Below, one piece after another: positions 28,214 through 37,204 of a stretch of 64,000 nt of DNA. Below the pieces are notes generated by a model. That model made no database searches. It was given only the letters and a program-made list of their open reading frames with translations, and was not told where the DNA came from. Numbering within the stretch: the first letter of the stretch is position 1; the number at the start of each line of letters is the position of its first letter. Origin of the DNA: Salinirussus salinus (GTDB lineage: Archaea > Halobacteriota > Halobacteria > Halobacteriales > Haloarculaceae); the NCBI RefSeq assembly GCF_009831455.1, contig NZ_WOWO01000002.1:62001-126000 (forward strand), read 5' to 3'. The position numbers were made by a program, and so were the translations under genes.

Positions 28214-28582
28214 ATGGTCGCGACCAGCCTCGACGCCGAGCGCAGCTACGGCGACCAGTTCACCGCGCGGACTGTCCACGAGACCAAGCGTCAGAAAGTC
28301 GTCTGTGGGTACTTCGAGCCCGGACAGTTCATTCCCGTCCACGCTCCCGACAGCGACGTGGCTATCACCGTCCTCGAGGGTGGGGGAGTCGTCCGCGACG
28401 GCGACCGCGAGCACGAGGTCGAGCCGGGGGACGTGGTCGCCGTTCCCGCCGGCGAGAACAGAGGGGTCAGAGCCACCGGGGGACGGCTCGAGGCGACGCT
28501 CGTGACCGCGCCGCCGCCGACCGACGCCGAACACGAGCCGGTCCGGCGTGGGCTCCGCCGCGGCGAGTTCGACCCCGAGTGA
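28214..28582 (+). CDS. Cupin-domain protein
   Basis: A 122-aa single-cupin protein. It shows the paired beta-barrel motifs: CGYFEPGQFIPVHAPDSD (motif 1, with only one His) and GDVVAVPAGENRGVRA (motif 2, lacking the usual final His). The metal site is therefore incomplete, so a binding or sensory role is as likely as catalysis. It is followed 77 nt downstream by a DUF2249 gene, a pairing that may be meaningful. Confidence 0.82.
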   Translation: MVATSLDAERSYGDQFTARTVHETKRQKVVCGYFEPGQFIPVHAPDSDVAITVLEGGGVVRDGDREHEVEPGDVVAVPAGENRGVRATGGRLEATLVTAPPPTDAEHEPVRRGLRRGEFDPE

Positions 28583-28659
28583 CGCTCGCCTGTTCCCCGC
28601 TCCGGAGGCGAACGTATTCGGGACAACGACCTCACCGTGGCTTCGCGTACCGACGGTGT

Positions 28660-28893
28660 ATGCCAGCCGAGACACTCGACCTGCGCGACGTGCCCCCGCC
28701 GCGCCGCCACGGCAAGATCCACGACGCCTTCGCGGCCCTGGCTCCGGGCGAGACGCTGCGCATCGTCAACGACCACGAGCCCCGCCCGCTGTACTACGAG
28801 ATGAAAGCCGAGGTGGAGGCGTTCGACGCCGAGGGCTATGAGGTCGAGAAACGCGGCGACGAGGAGTTCGTCGCCGACCTGCCCAAGGAGTAA
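28660..28893 (+). CDS. DUF2249-type protein, 77 aa
   Basis: Starts MPAETLDLRDVPPPRRHGKI, which fits the DUF2249 opening LDxRxxPPxxRHxxI, followed by FAALAPGETLRIVNDHEPRP (PGExLxlVNDHxPxPL) and a closing LYYEM segment. DUF2249 has a TusA/SirA-like fold and often accompanies iron-sulfur or nitrogen-oxide metabolism in haloarchaea; its reaction is not established. It is convergent with a second DUF2249-like gene just downstream. Confidence 0.85.
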   Translation: MPAETLDLRDVPPPRRHGKIHDAFAALAPGETLRIVNDHEPRPLYYEMKAEVEAFDAEGYEVEKRGDEEFVADLPKE

Positions 28894-28939
28894 CGACTCG
28901 CGACCGCGCCCGTCCCTCCGTTTGATTGCGTGTCCTCGG

Positions 28940-29209
28940 TCACGGACACCATACCGCGGTCAGCACCCCGTCATCTCCCTCTCCGGTCGCGTACTCGTAC
29001 CCCCGGTCCTCGAGCTTCGGATAGAGGTGCTGTGGCGCGCGGTCGTTGACCTGCAACAGAAGTGTCTCCCCGTCCAGCTCCACCAGCGTCTCCAGTGTCT
29101 CCTTCAGCGGTGCTGGCGGCCCCATCTCGCGGACGTCCAGCCGCTCGACCGGGCGGTCCGCGGGCGCGTCGAGCTGTTCCACCAGCCGTCCCGGGTCCTG
29201 TGTCGCCAT
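28940..29209 (-). CDS. DUF2249-like protein, 89 aa
   Basis: Second, more divergent copy: RPVERLDVREMGPPAPLKET opens the domain and LLLQVNDRAPQHLYPKL matches the VNDHxPxxLY segment with Arg in place of His. It has 15 or so extra residues at the N-terminus. It converges on the first copy with 46 nt between stops, and tRNA-Glu lies just upstream on the same strand. The paralogue pair may form a heteromer; that is inference. Confidence 0.78.
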   Translation of the reverse strand: MATQDPGRLVEQLDAPADRPVERLDVREMGPPAPLKETLETLVELDGETLLLQVNDRAPQHLYPKLEDRGYEYATGEGDDGVLTAVWCP

Positions 29210-29295
29210 ATCCGGGGGTTCCGGCGAGACGGCCCCAACGGTTGCGCCGAACGTGTTCGCCGTACCCAGCGGTTGTCGGCTTGTCCCGTGTAGAA

Positions 29296-29370
29296 TGCTC
29301 GGTCGGGGATTTGAACCCCGGTCTTCGGCTCGAAAGGCCAAAATGATTGGCCGGACTACACCAACCGAGC
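29296..29370 (-). tRNA. tRNA-Glu (UUC)
   Basis: On the minus strand the acceptor GCTCGGT pairs with ACCGAGC, the anticodon loop CTTTCGA gives anticodon TTC, and the T arm CCGGG-TTCAAAT-CCCCG is present (one G-C shift). Length about 75 nt including the discriminator A. No intron and no encoded CCA. Confidence 0.93.
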
Positions 29371-29453
29371 GCGTTCGACGGTCGGAGGCTGCTGGACATA
29401 AAGCCTGCCTTTCCGACCGACGGTACTCTATTCCGGCCCGCGTCGGGTCGTCG

Positions 29454-31466
29454 CTACTTCCCCTCGAACTCGGGCTCTTCGTCACTGCCCATCTTCGAGA
29501 CCCCTTCGAGGAAGTCCTCGCTGGTGACGACGTGGCCGAAGGCCTGGGCCTCGACCTCGAGGCCAGCGTCGGTGTCATCCCGGCCCGCGAGGAACGCGCG
29601 CTTGATGTACTCCTGGGCCAGCGGCGGCCCCGCGGCCAGGTCCTCGGCCAGGTCGAGTGCCGTCTCCATCAGGTCGTCGGCGGGGACGACCTCGTTGACG
29701 AAGCCGTAGTCGGCCATCGTCTCCGGGTCGTAGTGGTCGCCGGTCAGGACGATCTCGCGGGCCCGACCCTCGCCGATGATGGGGCTCAGCCGCTGGGTAC
29801 CGCCCCAGCCGGGGAGGATGCCCAGGTCGCGCTCGGGCTGGCCGAAGGTCGAGCGCTCGCTTGCCACCCGCACGTCCGCACACGCCGCCAGTTCCATCCC
29901 GCCGCCGAGCGCGAAGCCGTCGACCGCCGCCACGACGGGGACGGCGAGTTCCTCCAGCCGACCCCACGCCTCCTGTCCCTTCCGGGAGAGTTCGACGGCG
30001 CGGGCGCTGTCTGCGTCGCCGGCCATCCCGGCGGCGTCGGCCCCCGCCGAGAAGGCCCGGTCGCCCTCGCCGGCCACGACCAGCGCGCGCACCTCGTCGT
30101 CGGCCTCGACACGGTCGAGTGCGGCCTCGAATTCCTCCAGGACTTCGGGCGTGACCGTGTTGAGCTGGTGTGGCCGGTCGAGGACGACCCGAGCGACACG
30201 GTCGCTGGGATACTCGAGGCGGACGGTTTCGAACGCCGCGTCGTCCGCATCGTTCCCGTCCTCTCCGCCGTAGAAGCCACCCTCCGCGGCGGCCGCCTGG
30301 AGTCCCGCGGAGACCTCGTAGCGGGCGCCGCCGGTCTCGTCGTGGGCCGCTTCGAGGGCCTCGACGAGCGAGCCGAGGCCCGCGTCGTCGGCCATCCGGG
30401 CCGGGCCGTCCGGGAAGCCGCCGCCGAGCTTGACCGCGCGGTCGACCTCCTCGACCGGTGCGATCTCCTTCTGGAGGAGCTTGCCGACCTCGTTGGCCAT
30501 GACCGCGAGCAGGCGCGCCTCGACGTCGTCGCGACCCTCGTCGGGCGGCACGTCGACGCCGCCGTCCTCGTAGTCGTAGAAGCCCTCGCCGGTCTTGCGT
30601 CCGAGCCGCTCTTCTTCGACTACCTCCACGAGCATCGGCGCGGGCTCGTAGGCCTCCCCCAGCACCTCCTCCATGTACCGGAGCACGTGCAGGATGACGT
30701 CGTTGCCGACCTGGTCGCCGAGTTCGAACGCGCCCATCGGGATGTTGAGGCCGTACTTCGCGGTCGAGTCGACCTCGGCGATGGTGGCCTCACCCTCGCC
30801 GACGAGCCAGCAGGCCTCGTTCATCAGCGGAACGAGCACGCGGTTGACGACGAAGCCGGGCTCGTCCTTCCGGACGCGCACGGGGGTCTTCCCGAGATCC
30901 TCGGCCAGCCCCTCCACGGCTTCCAGCGTCTCGTCGCTGGTGTGACCGCCGCGGATGACCTCGACCAGTTCCATCCGCACCGGCGGGTTGAAGAAGTGCA
31001 TCCCGCAGAACTGCTCGGCCCGGTCGGTCGTCTCCGAGAGCTCCGTGACCGACAGCGAGGACGTGTTCGAGGCGAAGATCGTCCGCTCGGGCGCGAGGTC
31101 GTCGAGTTCCCCGTACACCTGCTTTTTGATGTCCATGTCTTCGACGATCGCCTCGATGACGACATCGGCGTCCTCGACGGCGGTCTCGAGGTCGACGACC
31201 GGGTGGACCCGATCGAGTGCGGCCTCGTGGTCGTCCTCGCCGATGGCGCCGTTCTCGGCCAGCTTCTCGAGACTCCACGCGATCTGGTCGTAGCCCTCCT
31301 CGACGAGCTCCTCCTCGATGTCACGGAGGTAGACCTCGTACCCGGCCAGCGCTGCGACTTCCGCGATCCCGTGGCCCATGGTGCCCGCGCCGAGCACCGC
31401 GAGCGTCTCGATCTCTTCGGTCTCCATGTCTCCGACCGCGGGCGCGGCGGGCTTCAGCGTTGCCAT
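29454..31466 (-). CDS. Fused 3-hydroxyacyl-CoA dehydrogenase / enoyl-CoA hydratase
   Basis: A 670-aa beta-oxidation enzyme with two activities. The N-terminal half is an NAD-binding 3-hydroxyacyl-CoA dehydrogenase (LGAGTMGHGIAEVAALAGY near residue 25; FFNPPVRMELVEVI near 155; C-terminal domain with GLNIPMGAFELGDQVG). The C-terminal quarter is a crotonase with AFSAGADAAGMAG (oxyanion hole) and GGGMELAACADVRVA. This order, dehydrogenase first, is the reverse of E. coli FadB. ATG 31427 is an alternative start. Encoded on its own; thiolase and ligase genes are not nearby. Confidence 0.93.
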   Translation of the reverse strand: MATLKPAAPAVGDMETEEIETLAVLGAGTMGHGIAEVAALAGYEVYLRDIEEELVEEGYDQIAWSLEKLAENGAIGEDDHEAALDRVHPVVDLETAVEDADVVIEAIVEDMDIKKQVYGELDDLAPERTIFASNTSSLSVTELSETTDRAEQFCGMHFFNPPVRMELVEVIRGGHTSDETLEAVEGLAEDLGKTPVRVRKDEPGFVVNRVLVPLMNEACWLVGEGEATIAEVDSTAKYGLNIPMGAFELGDQVGNDVILHVLRYMEEVLGEAYEPAPMLVEVVEEERLGRKTGEGFYDYEDGGVDVPPDEGRDDVEARLLAVMANEVGKLLQKEIAPVEEVDRAVKLGGGFPDGPARMADDAGLGSLVEALEAAHDETGGARYEVSAGLQAAAAEGGFYGGEDGNDADDAAFETVRLEYPSDRVARVVLDRPHQLNTVTPEVLEEFEAALDRVEADDEVRALVVAGEGDRAFSAGADAAGMAGDADSARAVELSRKGQEAWGRLEELAVPVVAAVDGFALGGGMELAACADVRVASERSTFGQPERDLGILPGWGGTQRLSPIIGEGRAREIVLTGDHYDPETMADYGFVNEVVPADDLMETALDLAEDLAAGPPLAQEYIKRAFLAGRDDTDAGLEVEAQAFGHVVTSEDFLEGVSKMGSDEEPEFEGK

Positions 31467-31715
31467 CGCCGGGCAGCGAAGACGCGACGCCCCGTCGCCG
31501 GCGACTTAAAACGCCCCACAGTTTTCCCGCGGAAGTCAGGGCCGTCCGCCCGATACGTCCGCTTGCCGGGAGAGATACACCCGGCACTCACCCACCGGTC
31601 GCCAGGCACGTCGGGTCGCCTCGCCACCGACCCACGTCTCTACTCTCTCGCGGTCTCGGAACGACTCACACATCGTACCGCAACCGTGCGGTCGGCGTGC
31701 GATGACCTTCGAGAC

Positions 31716-33842
31716 CTACTCCACCATGCGGCTTCCGCCCGGCGGCAGGAACTCCTGGATCCTGTCCGGGCTCGCCACCTTCCTGACGAAGGCGTCGTCG
31801 GCAAACCGGTCGCGGAACTCCCGGTAGAGCCGTTTCGCGATGTCGTTCTGTGCGTACCGGCCGGGCTCGACCGCGACCGCGGTCTCCGCACGCTCGCGGA
31901 CGGGCTCGGGCGGCCCGCCGATGACGCGGGTCTCCGGCTCGCAGGTGATCCCCACCGCCACCCCCACCGGAACGTCCCGGAAGTAGGTACGCTCGCCCCG
32001 GATCGCGAACCCGCCCTTCTCGAGGTACTCGCCGCTCTCGGGTGTCTTGCTCACCTGGTCGGGGCCGACCATGTAGGCGTCGCCCGCGAAGCGGCCGTCC
32101 TTCCAGACCGAGGAGTAGGAGACGGCAAACCGGGCGGCCTGCTCCTTCGATCGGTCGGGCACCTCGATATCGGGGTCGGCGGGCTCGCTGGGGCCGGTCG
32201 TCTTCAGCACCGTCGCCGGCCCGCCGTGGGCCTGAGCGTGAAAGAAAAGATCCCCGGCGTCGAGGTACTTTTTGACCAGCGCCTCGTTGTCGTCGGCGTC
32301 CCGGCCGCCGATCACGAGAAAGCCGTCGCTCGTGTGGAACCACCGGAACTGCTCGTACCACTGCTCGGAGCTCCTGACCGGGATCGAGGCCCGGGAGAGC
32401 CAGTCGACCTCCTCTTCTTCGTCCCCGCCATCCCCGTCGTCGCCAGCCTCCCCCGCCTCGCCCGCTTCCCACTGCTCGCGCCGCTCCCGGAGCCGCTCCA
32501 GTTCCGCCCGCGTCTCCGCGACGGCCTCCTCGGCGCCCTCCTTTTTCCCCTCGACCTCCTTGGCCTCCCGGTAGAGCCGGTCGGCGTTCTTCTCGACGCC
32601 GTCCTTGACCCGCAGCGTCGCCTCGTGGTCGCCGACGGCGACGGTGACGGTCCCCTCGCTGCCGTCGACCTGCCTGACGGCCTCGGCTGCGGGGATCCCC
32701 TGCTCTCTCCCCTCCTCGAAGCGCGCCTCGATCTCCTCCCAGGGGACCTCCTCGGCGCGGGCCTCCCGGACCGTGGTGAGCAACTCGTCGACGAGGTCGT
32801 AGTTGGCGTACAGCGCCTCCGCGCGCTCGCGGTGGGCCCGGGCTTCTTCTTCGAAATTCTCGATGGCTCCCTCCTGCTGGTCGATGATCCGCTGCTGTTT
32901 CTCGATCTCGGCCTCGAAGTCCGGGCGGTCCCGGCCGCCGCTCTCGGCCTCCTCGCCTCCCGGCTCGTCCTCGGTCGCCAGCGCGTGGAAGTACTCGTCG
33001 AGCGCCTCTGTGAAGCGGTCGAAGGGCTCGACCGCCCAGTCCTCGGCCTCGTACTCGGCCATCGGCACCGGCGTCACGTCGGCGACCCGGTCGTCATCGC
33101 GGTAGAGCCGCGGGTCCAAATCGCCCGCCTGGAGCCGCTCGGCCAGGTCTCCGACCGTGCTGTACAGCGTCCGGTAGACCTCGTCGTCGGCCTCATCGAT
33201 CGGGAGGGTCTTCTCGACGCCGGCGCGGGTACAGAGCTCCTCGGCCCAGGTGCCACCGAAGTTCAGCTGGGTGGCGATGGTCTGAACGACATCGGTGTCG
33301 GACTGTTCGAACCGCGCCCGGAAGCCCTCGAAGTCCACGGAGAGGGGGTTGAAGCGGGCGTCTGGGTACTCGTACTGCGCGCCGGGCGCGACGGTCCGGG
33401 ACTTGAGCCGGACGGTGTCGAGACAGTCGACCACCTCGCCGGCCCCGTCCAGGACGGCGATGTTGCCGTCCCCGAACAGCTCGGCGACGACCGTCGTGGA
33501 GTCGTCCTCGCGCTCGAAGCGCAGCCGGAGGATGCGGTCGAACTCGAACTGCTCGACCGCGGCGAGTTCCGCGCCGGCCAGCCGGTTGCGCAGCATCATC
33601 GCGAAGTTGGGCGGGCGCTCGGGCGCCGGCGGAACCCGGTCCGGACTGGCGACCCGGGCGTGTTTGGTCTCGCCGGTGTCGACTAGAAGCTCCACCCGGC
33701 CGCGCTCGTAGTGGCGCAGCTTCAGCCGCAACAGGCCGTCCTCGTAGAGGTAGGCCTTGCCGAAGCCGGCCCCCTCGTAGGCCCCCAGCTCGCCGACCAG
33801 CGCGGCGATGTCGACGCTCGTCAGCTCCCGCTTGCGGTCCAT
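31716..33842 (-). CDS. rqcH: Ribosome quality-control protein RqcH (NFACT family)
   Basis: A 708-aa Rqc2/NEMF/FbpA-type protein that binds obstructed large ribosomal subunits and recruits tRNA to add C-terminal tails. NFACT-N begins MDRKRELTSVDIAALVGEL with FAMMLRNRLAGA near residue 80; a helix-hairpin-helix and long coiled coil (QQRIIDQQEGAIENFEEEA) follow; an acidic linker near 480 precedes the NFACT-R (DUF814) domain with RWFHTSDGFLVIGGRDADDN and DLFFHAQAHGGP. Archaeal members usually lack the C-terminal NFACT-C domain, as here. ATG start at 33842. Confidence 0.93.
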   Translation of the reverse strand: MDRKRELTSVDIAALVGELGAYEGAGFGKAYLYEDGLLRLKLRHYERGRVELLVDTGETKHARVASPDRVPPAPERPPNFAMMLRNRLAGAELAAVEQFEFDRILRLRFEREDDSTTVVAELFGDGNIAVLDGAGEVVDCLDTVRLKSRTVAPGAQYEYPDARFNPLSVDFEGFRARFEQSDTDVVQTIATQLNFGGTWAEELCTRAGVEKTLPIDEADDEVYRTLYSTVGDLAERLQAGDLDPRLYRDDDRVADVTPVPMAEYEAEDWAVEPFDRFTEALDEYFHALATEDEPGGEEAESGGRDRPDFEAEIEKQQRIIDQQEGAIENFEEEARAHRERAEALYANYDLVDELLTTVREARAEEVPWEEIEARFEEGREQGIPAAEAVRQVDGSEGTVTVAVGDHEATLRVKDGVEKNADRLYREAKEVEGKKEGAEEAVAETRAELERLRERREQWEAGEAGEAGDDGDGGDEEEEVDWLSRASIPVRSSEQWYEQFRWFHTSDGFLVIGGRDADDNEALVKKYLDAGDLFFHAQAHGGPATVLKTTGPSEPADPDIEVPDRSKEQAARFAVSYSSVWKDGRFAGDAYMVGPDQVSKTPESGEYLEKGGFAIRGERTYFRDVPVGVAVGITCEPETRVIGGPPEPVRERAETAVAVEPGRYAQNDIAKRLYREFRDRFADDAFVRKVASPDRIQEFLPPGGSRMVE

Positions 33843-33982
33843 ACGCCCCGTTCCGCCGGCTGCGGCAAAGGGGTGTCGTTGCCCCGTCGACCGGGCGGGG
33901 AGCGACCGGAGCCGCCCGGAGCAGAGGGGTCGCCCCGACCGGGTCGTAAAGAGTTTTGCACCTCCACCCTGCAGAGGGACAC

Positions 33983-35356
33983 ATGACAGCTACGGTCGGC
34001 GAGTACGATGTCGCCGTCGTCGGGGCGGGGACCGCGGGGTGTTACGCGGCGGCGACGCTCGCCCGCGCCGGGTACGACGCCGTCGTCGCCGAGCGCAAGT
34101 CCGAGCAGGAGGCGGGCCACATCGCCTGCGGGGACGCGCTCAAGGGCGCGAGCACGTTCCCCGAGGCGATCCCCAAATCCCGGATCGAGCCCGCCTTCAC
34201 CAACACCGGCGTCGACCACGGGCGCTTCGAGATCCCCCAGCTCGAGACGGAGGTCGACATCCCCGTCCCCGGCGAGCTCGCGGTCATCGACCGCTGGGAG
34301 TACGGCCGCCGGCTCATCGGGGGAGCCGAGGACGCTGGCGCCGACTTCCACTACGACACCGTCGTCCGGGACGTCATCCAGAAAGAGGGTCGCGTCGAGG
34401 GCTTGCGGGCGGTCCGGGCGGGCGACTCGCTCGAGTACGACGTCGACCTCGTGGTCGACGCGGCGGGCGCGCTCTCGATCCTGCAGGACAAGACCGACTT
34501 CTCCGGCGCCACGTTCGACACCAACGTCACCTACTCGCAGTTCTGCTCGGCCTACCGGGAGATCGTCCACGTCGACGAGCCCGTCGAGTGGTCCGACGCG
34601 CTGGTCTTCAAGCCGACCGAGCGCGCCGCGGGCTACCTCTGGTACTTCCCGCGGACCGAGACGGAGATCAACGCCGGGCTGGGCTTCCAGATGACCGAGG
34701 AGCCGATGCAGCTTGTCGACGACCTCAAGGCCGACCTCCGCGGGCGCCCGGAGTTCGAGGGCGCGGAGGTCGAGGACAAGCTCGGGGCCGCCCTCCCCAC
34801 GCGCCGGCCCTACGACTCGGCGGTCGCGCCCGGGTTCGTGGCGGTGGGGGACGCGGCCGGCCACGTCAATCCCACCACCGGTGGCGGCATCGCCGGCGCG
34901 GCATACGCGGGCACCTACGCCGCCGAGGAAGCGATCGAGGCGCTGGACGACGGGACCGTCGACGAGGGCGCCCTCTGGGAGTACAACAGCCGCGTGATGG
35001 ACCACTTCGGCGCCCGCTACGCCGCGCTCGACGTCTACAACATCTTCACCACCGCCTACGACGTCGACGACCTGATGGGCCTCCTGGCGGCCCTCCCCGT
35101 GCGAAAACTCTCGGAGGCGCTATACTCCGGGTCGACGGACCTGGGCTGGTGGCTGAAGGCAAAAACCGCCGTGAAGTCCGTCGGCCACTGGGGGACCATC
35201 TACGACCTCTACCAGACGAAGTCCGTCGCCGACCGCCTGCTCGCGCACTACGAGGACTACCCCGACTCCCCGGACGGGTTCGACGCCTGGCAGGCCGACC
35301 GCGACGCGCTGATGGAGGAAGTCTACGAGATCACCGGCGCGGACGCGAAGTACTGA
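33983..35356 (+). CDS. Geranylgeranyl reductase-family FAD protein
   Basis: A 457-aa flavoprotein predicted to reduce isoprenoid double bonds, for example in archaeal membrane lipids. The N-terminal FAD site reads VVGAGTAGCYAAATLA (about residues 12-27). A second FAD motif VAVGDAAGHVNPTTGGGI appears near residue 290, followed by a GAAYAGTYAAEEAIE helix, typical of digeranylgeranylglycerophospholipid reductase relatives. ATG 33983 is preferred over upstream ATG 33956. It is divergent from rqcH. Exact substrate (lipid or quinone tail) is not decided. Confidence 0.88.
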   Translation: MTATVGEYDVAVVGAGTAGCYAAATLARAGYDAVVAERKSEQEAGHIACGDALKGASTFPEAIPKSRIEPAFTNTGVDHGRFEIPQLETEVDIPVPGELAVIDRWEYGRRLIGGAEDAGADFHYDTVVRDVIQKEGRVEGLRAVRAGDSLEYDVDLVVDAAGALSILQDKTDFSGATFDTNVTYSQFCSAYREIVHVDEPVEWSDALVFKPTERAAGYLWYFPRTETEINAGLGFQMTEEPMQLVDDLKADLRGRPEFEGAEVEDKLGAALPTRRPYDSAVAPGFVAVGDAAGHVNPTTGGGIAGAAYAGTYAAEEAIEALDDGTVDEGALWEYNSRVMDHFGARYAALDVYNIFTTAYDVDDLMGLLAALPVRKLSEALYSGSTDLGWWLKAKTAVKSVGHWGTIYDLYQTKSVADRLLAHYEDYPDSPDGFDAWQADRDALMEEVYEITGADAKY

Positions 35357-35386
35357 CCGGGGCTGTTCTGACGCCGGCAGTCGCGC

Positions 35387-36679
35387 TCACTTCGCCTTCG
35401 CGATGTCCAGCACCGACTCGGTGAGCACCTCGACGCCGATAGCCAGCGAGTCCTCGTCGACGTCGAAGGTCGCGGTGTGGTGGCCGCCGGGGTGGTCGGT
35501 GCCGATGCAGACGTAGGCCGCCTCGCCGCCCTGTTCCTGCACGCGGTGCATCAGGTAGGTGGCGTCCTCGCTGCCGCCGAGCTCGTCCCGTTCGAGGACG
35601 CTACTCACCCGGCCGGAGCGCTCGGCGACGGCCTTGACGCGGTCGACGACGGACTGGTCGCTGGTGGCACTGGGTGCCTCGCCGTCGAACTCCACCTCGA
35701 CCGAGCAGTTGTGCATCTCCGCGGCGCTCTCGATGACCTCCCGCGAGCGCTCGCGCATGTACTCCATCAGCTCGGTGGTCTCGCCCCGGACTTCCCCCTC
35801 GATGAAGGCCTCTTCGGGGATGATGTTGGTCGCGCTTCCGCCGCCGACGTGGCCGGCGTTGACCCGGGTGGCGCCGTCCTCGTGGCGCGCGATGCCGTAG
35901 AGATTCTGGACAGCGGTGGCCATCGCCTGGACGGCGTTGTCCCCCTGGTTGGGCTGGCCGCCGGCGTGGGCGGGTTCGCCCTCGAACTCGGCGTCGATGT
36001 GCGTCACAGCCAGGAAGCCGTCGACGCCCGCGACCACCTCTCCGGTCGGGTGGTCCAGGCCGACGTGGACAGCCAGGAGAGTGTCAACGTCGTCGAGCAG
36101 CCCGCTCTCGGCGACGGGTTTGCCGCCGGCGATCATCTCCTCGCTGGGCTGGAAGAGCACCTTGAAGGTGCCCTGGAAGTCGCTGTCCATCACCGCCTTC
36201 AGGACGCCCAGCCCGATGGTCGCGTGGGCGTCGTGGCCGCAGGCGTGCATCGCGCCCTCGTGCAGCGAGCGAAAGCCCTCCTGTACGGGGTGGTGGTCCT
36301 CGCTCTCGGACTCGGCGCGGGGGAGCCCGTCGATGTCCACCCGCAGGGCGATGGTGGGCCCCTCGCCGCGTTCGACGGTGGCGAGCGCGCCGGTGTATCC
36401 TCCCTTCATCCGCTCCAGGAGGTCGGGGTCGGCGCCGGCCTCGCGGGCCTGCTCGTACCACTCCGCGAGCACGTCGTCGTCGGGCAGTGCCGAGCGCTCG
36501 CCGTCGGCGAGGATCTCCGGGCCGACGAGCACGTCGTCGACGCCCATCGATTCCAGTTCCTCGACGACCCGGGCGGTCGTCCAGAACTCCCGCCAGGCGG
36601 GTTCCGGGCGCCGGTGGAACTCCCGGCGCAGCGAGCGCAGCCAGTCCTCGTCGAGACGAACCGTTGAGTCGGTTGCCAT
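35387..36679 (-). CDS. M20-family amidohydrolase (AbgA/HipO-like)
   Basis: A 430-aa zinc-dependent amidohydrolase of the M20D group. Metal-binding motifs are MHACGHDAHAT (Cys/His/His around residue 145), LFQPSEEM and the final HHTA region. A dimerisation domain with HAGGQPNQGDNAVQAMAT sits in the middle. Closest characterised types are p-aminobenzoyl-glutamate hydrolase subunit A and N-acyl amino acid hydrolases; the extra N-terminal residues before the active-site domain resemble AbgA. It is convergent with the reductase gene. Confidence 0.9.
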   Translation of the reverse strand: MATDSTVRLDEDWLRSLRREFHRRPEPAWREFWTTARVVEELESMGVDDVLVGPEILADGERSALPDDDVLAEWYEQAREAGADPDLLERMKGGYTGALATVERGEGPTIALRVDIDGLPRAESESEDHHPVQEGFRSLHEGAMHACGHDAHATIGLGVLKAVMDSDFQGTFKVLFQPSEEMIAGGKPVAESGLLDDVDTLLAVHVGLDHPTGEVVAGVDGFLAVTHIDAEFEGEPAHAGGQPNQGDNAVQAMATAVQNLYGIARHEDGATRVNAGHVGGGSATNIIPEEAFIEGEVRGETTELMEYMRERSREVIESAAEMHNCSVEVEFDGEAPSATSDQSVVDRVKAVAERSGRVSSVLERDELGGSEDATYLMHRVQEQGGEAAYVCIGTDHPGGHHTATFDVDEDSLAIGVEVLTESVLDIAKAK

Positions 36680-36733
36680 ACCGGAACGTGGACGGCGGGG
36701 ACTAATTATCCGTCGGCTATCCGCGCTGACGCC

Positions 36734-37057
36734 TTACTGACCCTGTCCGCGGACCTGTTCGACCTCGGCGGCGAGGTGGACGCTGTCGGGATACGCGCGG
36801 CCGGCGACCGAGCGGGCGAACTCGTCGTGGCCGACGATCTCGATGGTCCGGGTGTAGACGGTGTAGTGCCAGGGGTCGAACTCCCCGCCGCCCTCGACGC
36901 GCTTGTGCTGGGGGACGCGGAGCTCGGTCGGGGGCTTGGGGTGGGGACCTTTCAGCTCCGCGCCCTTGCGCTCGGCGCGGCGTTTGATGTCGCCGACGAC
37001 GGACTCCAGGGTCTCCCGGTCCCCGCTCTGGAGCCGCAGTTTCGTCACGAAGGGCAT
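36734..37057 (-). CDS. uS10/mL48-like ribosomal-fold protein outside a ribosomal operon
   Basis: A 107-aa protein that matches the uS10 fold: MPFVTKLRLQSGDRETLESV, then RRAERKGAELKGPHPKPPTE and VPQHKRVEGG..., the last fitting the S10 tRNA-proximal loop with PxP motif. It is encoded alone rather than with tuf or other ribosomal genes, so it is probably a paralogue of the main S10 gene. Such haloarchaeal copies are annotated as uS10/mL48 family; role unknown. The C-terminal part (VHLAAEVEQVRGQGQ) is not S10-like. Confidence 0.78.
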   Translation of the reverse strand: MPFVTKLRLQSGDRETLESVVGDIKRRAERKGAELKGPHPKPPTELRVPQHKRVEGGGEFDPWHYTVYTRTIEIVGHDEFARSVAGRAYPDSVHLAAEVEQVRGQGQ

Positions 37058-37174
37058 ACCACTGGATGGTCGCGGCGGGCTCAAAACCACTTCGCTTCCG
37101 CCGTCGCCGCGCCGGCGCGGTGCGGGCCACCCGACGGCCCGTCCGCTCGCCTCCCCCGACCCGCTCCGATATCC

Positions 37175-37180
37175 TCTTAA
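37175..37180 (+). promoter_or_regulatory. TATA-like box for Nudix gene at 37205
   Basis: tcttaa lies 25-30 nt before ATG 37205, consistent with a leaderless transcript. Confidence 0.45.
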
Positions 37181-37204
37181 CGGCGGCCCCAATACACACC
37201 GGTA

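Noticed and set aside
29046-33686. 1546-codon open frame on the plus strand opposite the hydroxyacyl-CoA dehydrogenase and rqcH genes
   Set aside because: Antisense shadow; it has no domains and both minus-strand genes are full length with intact motifs.
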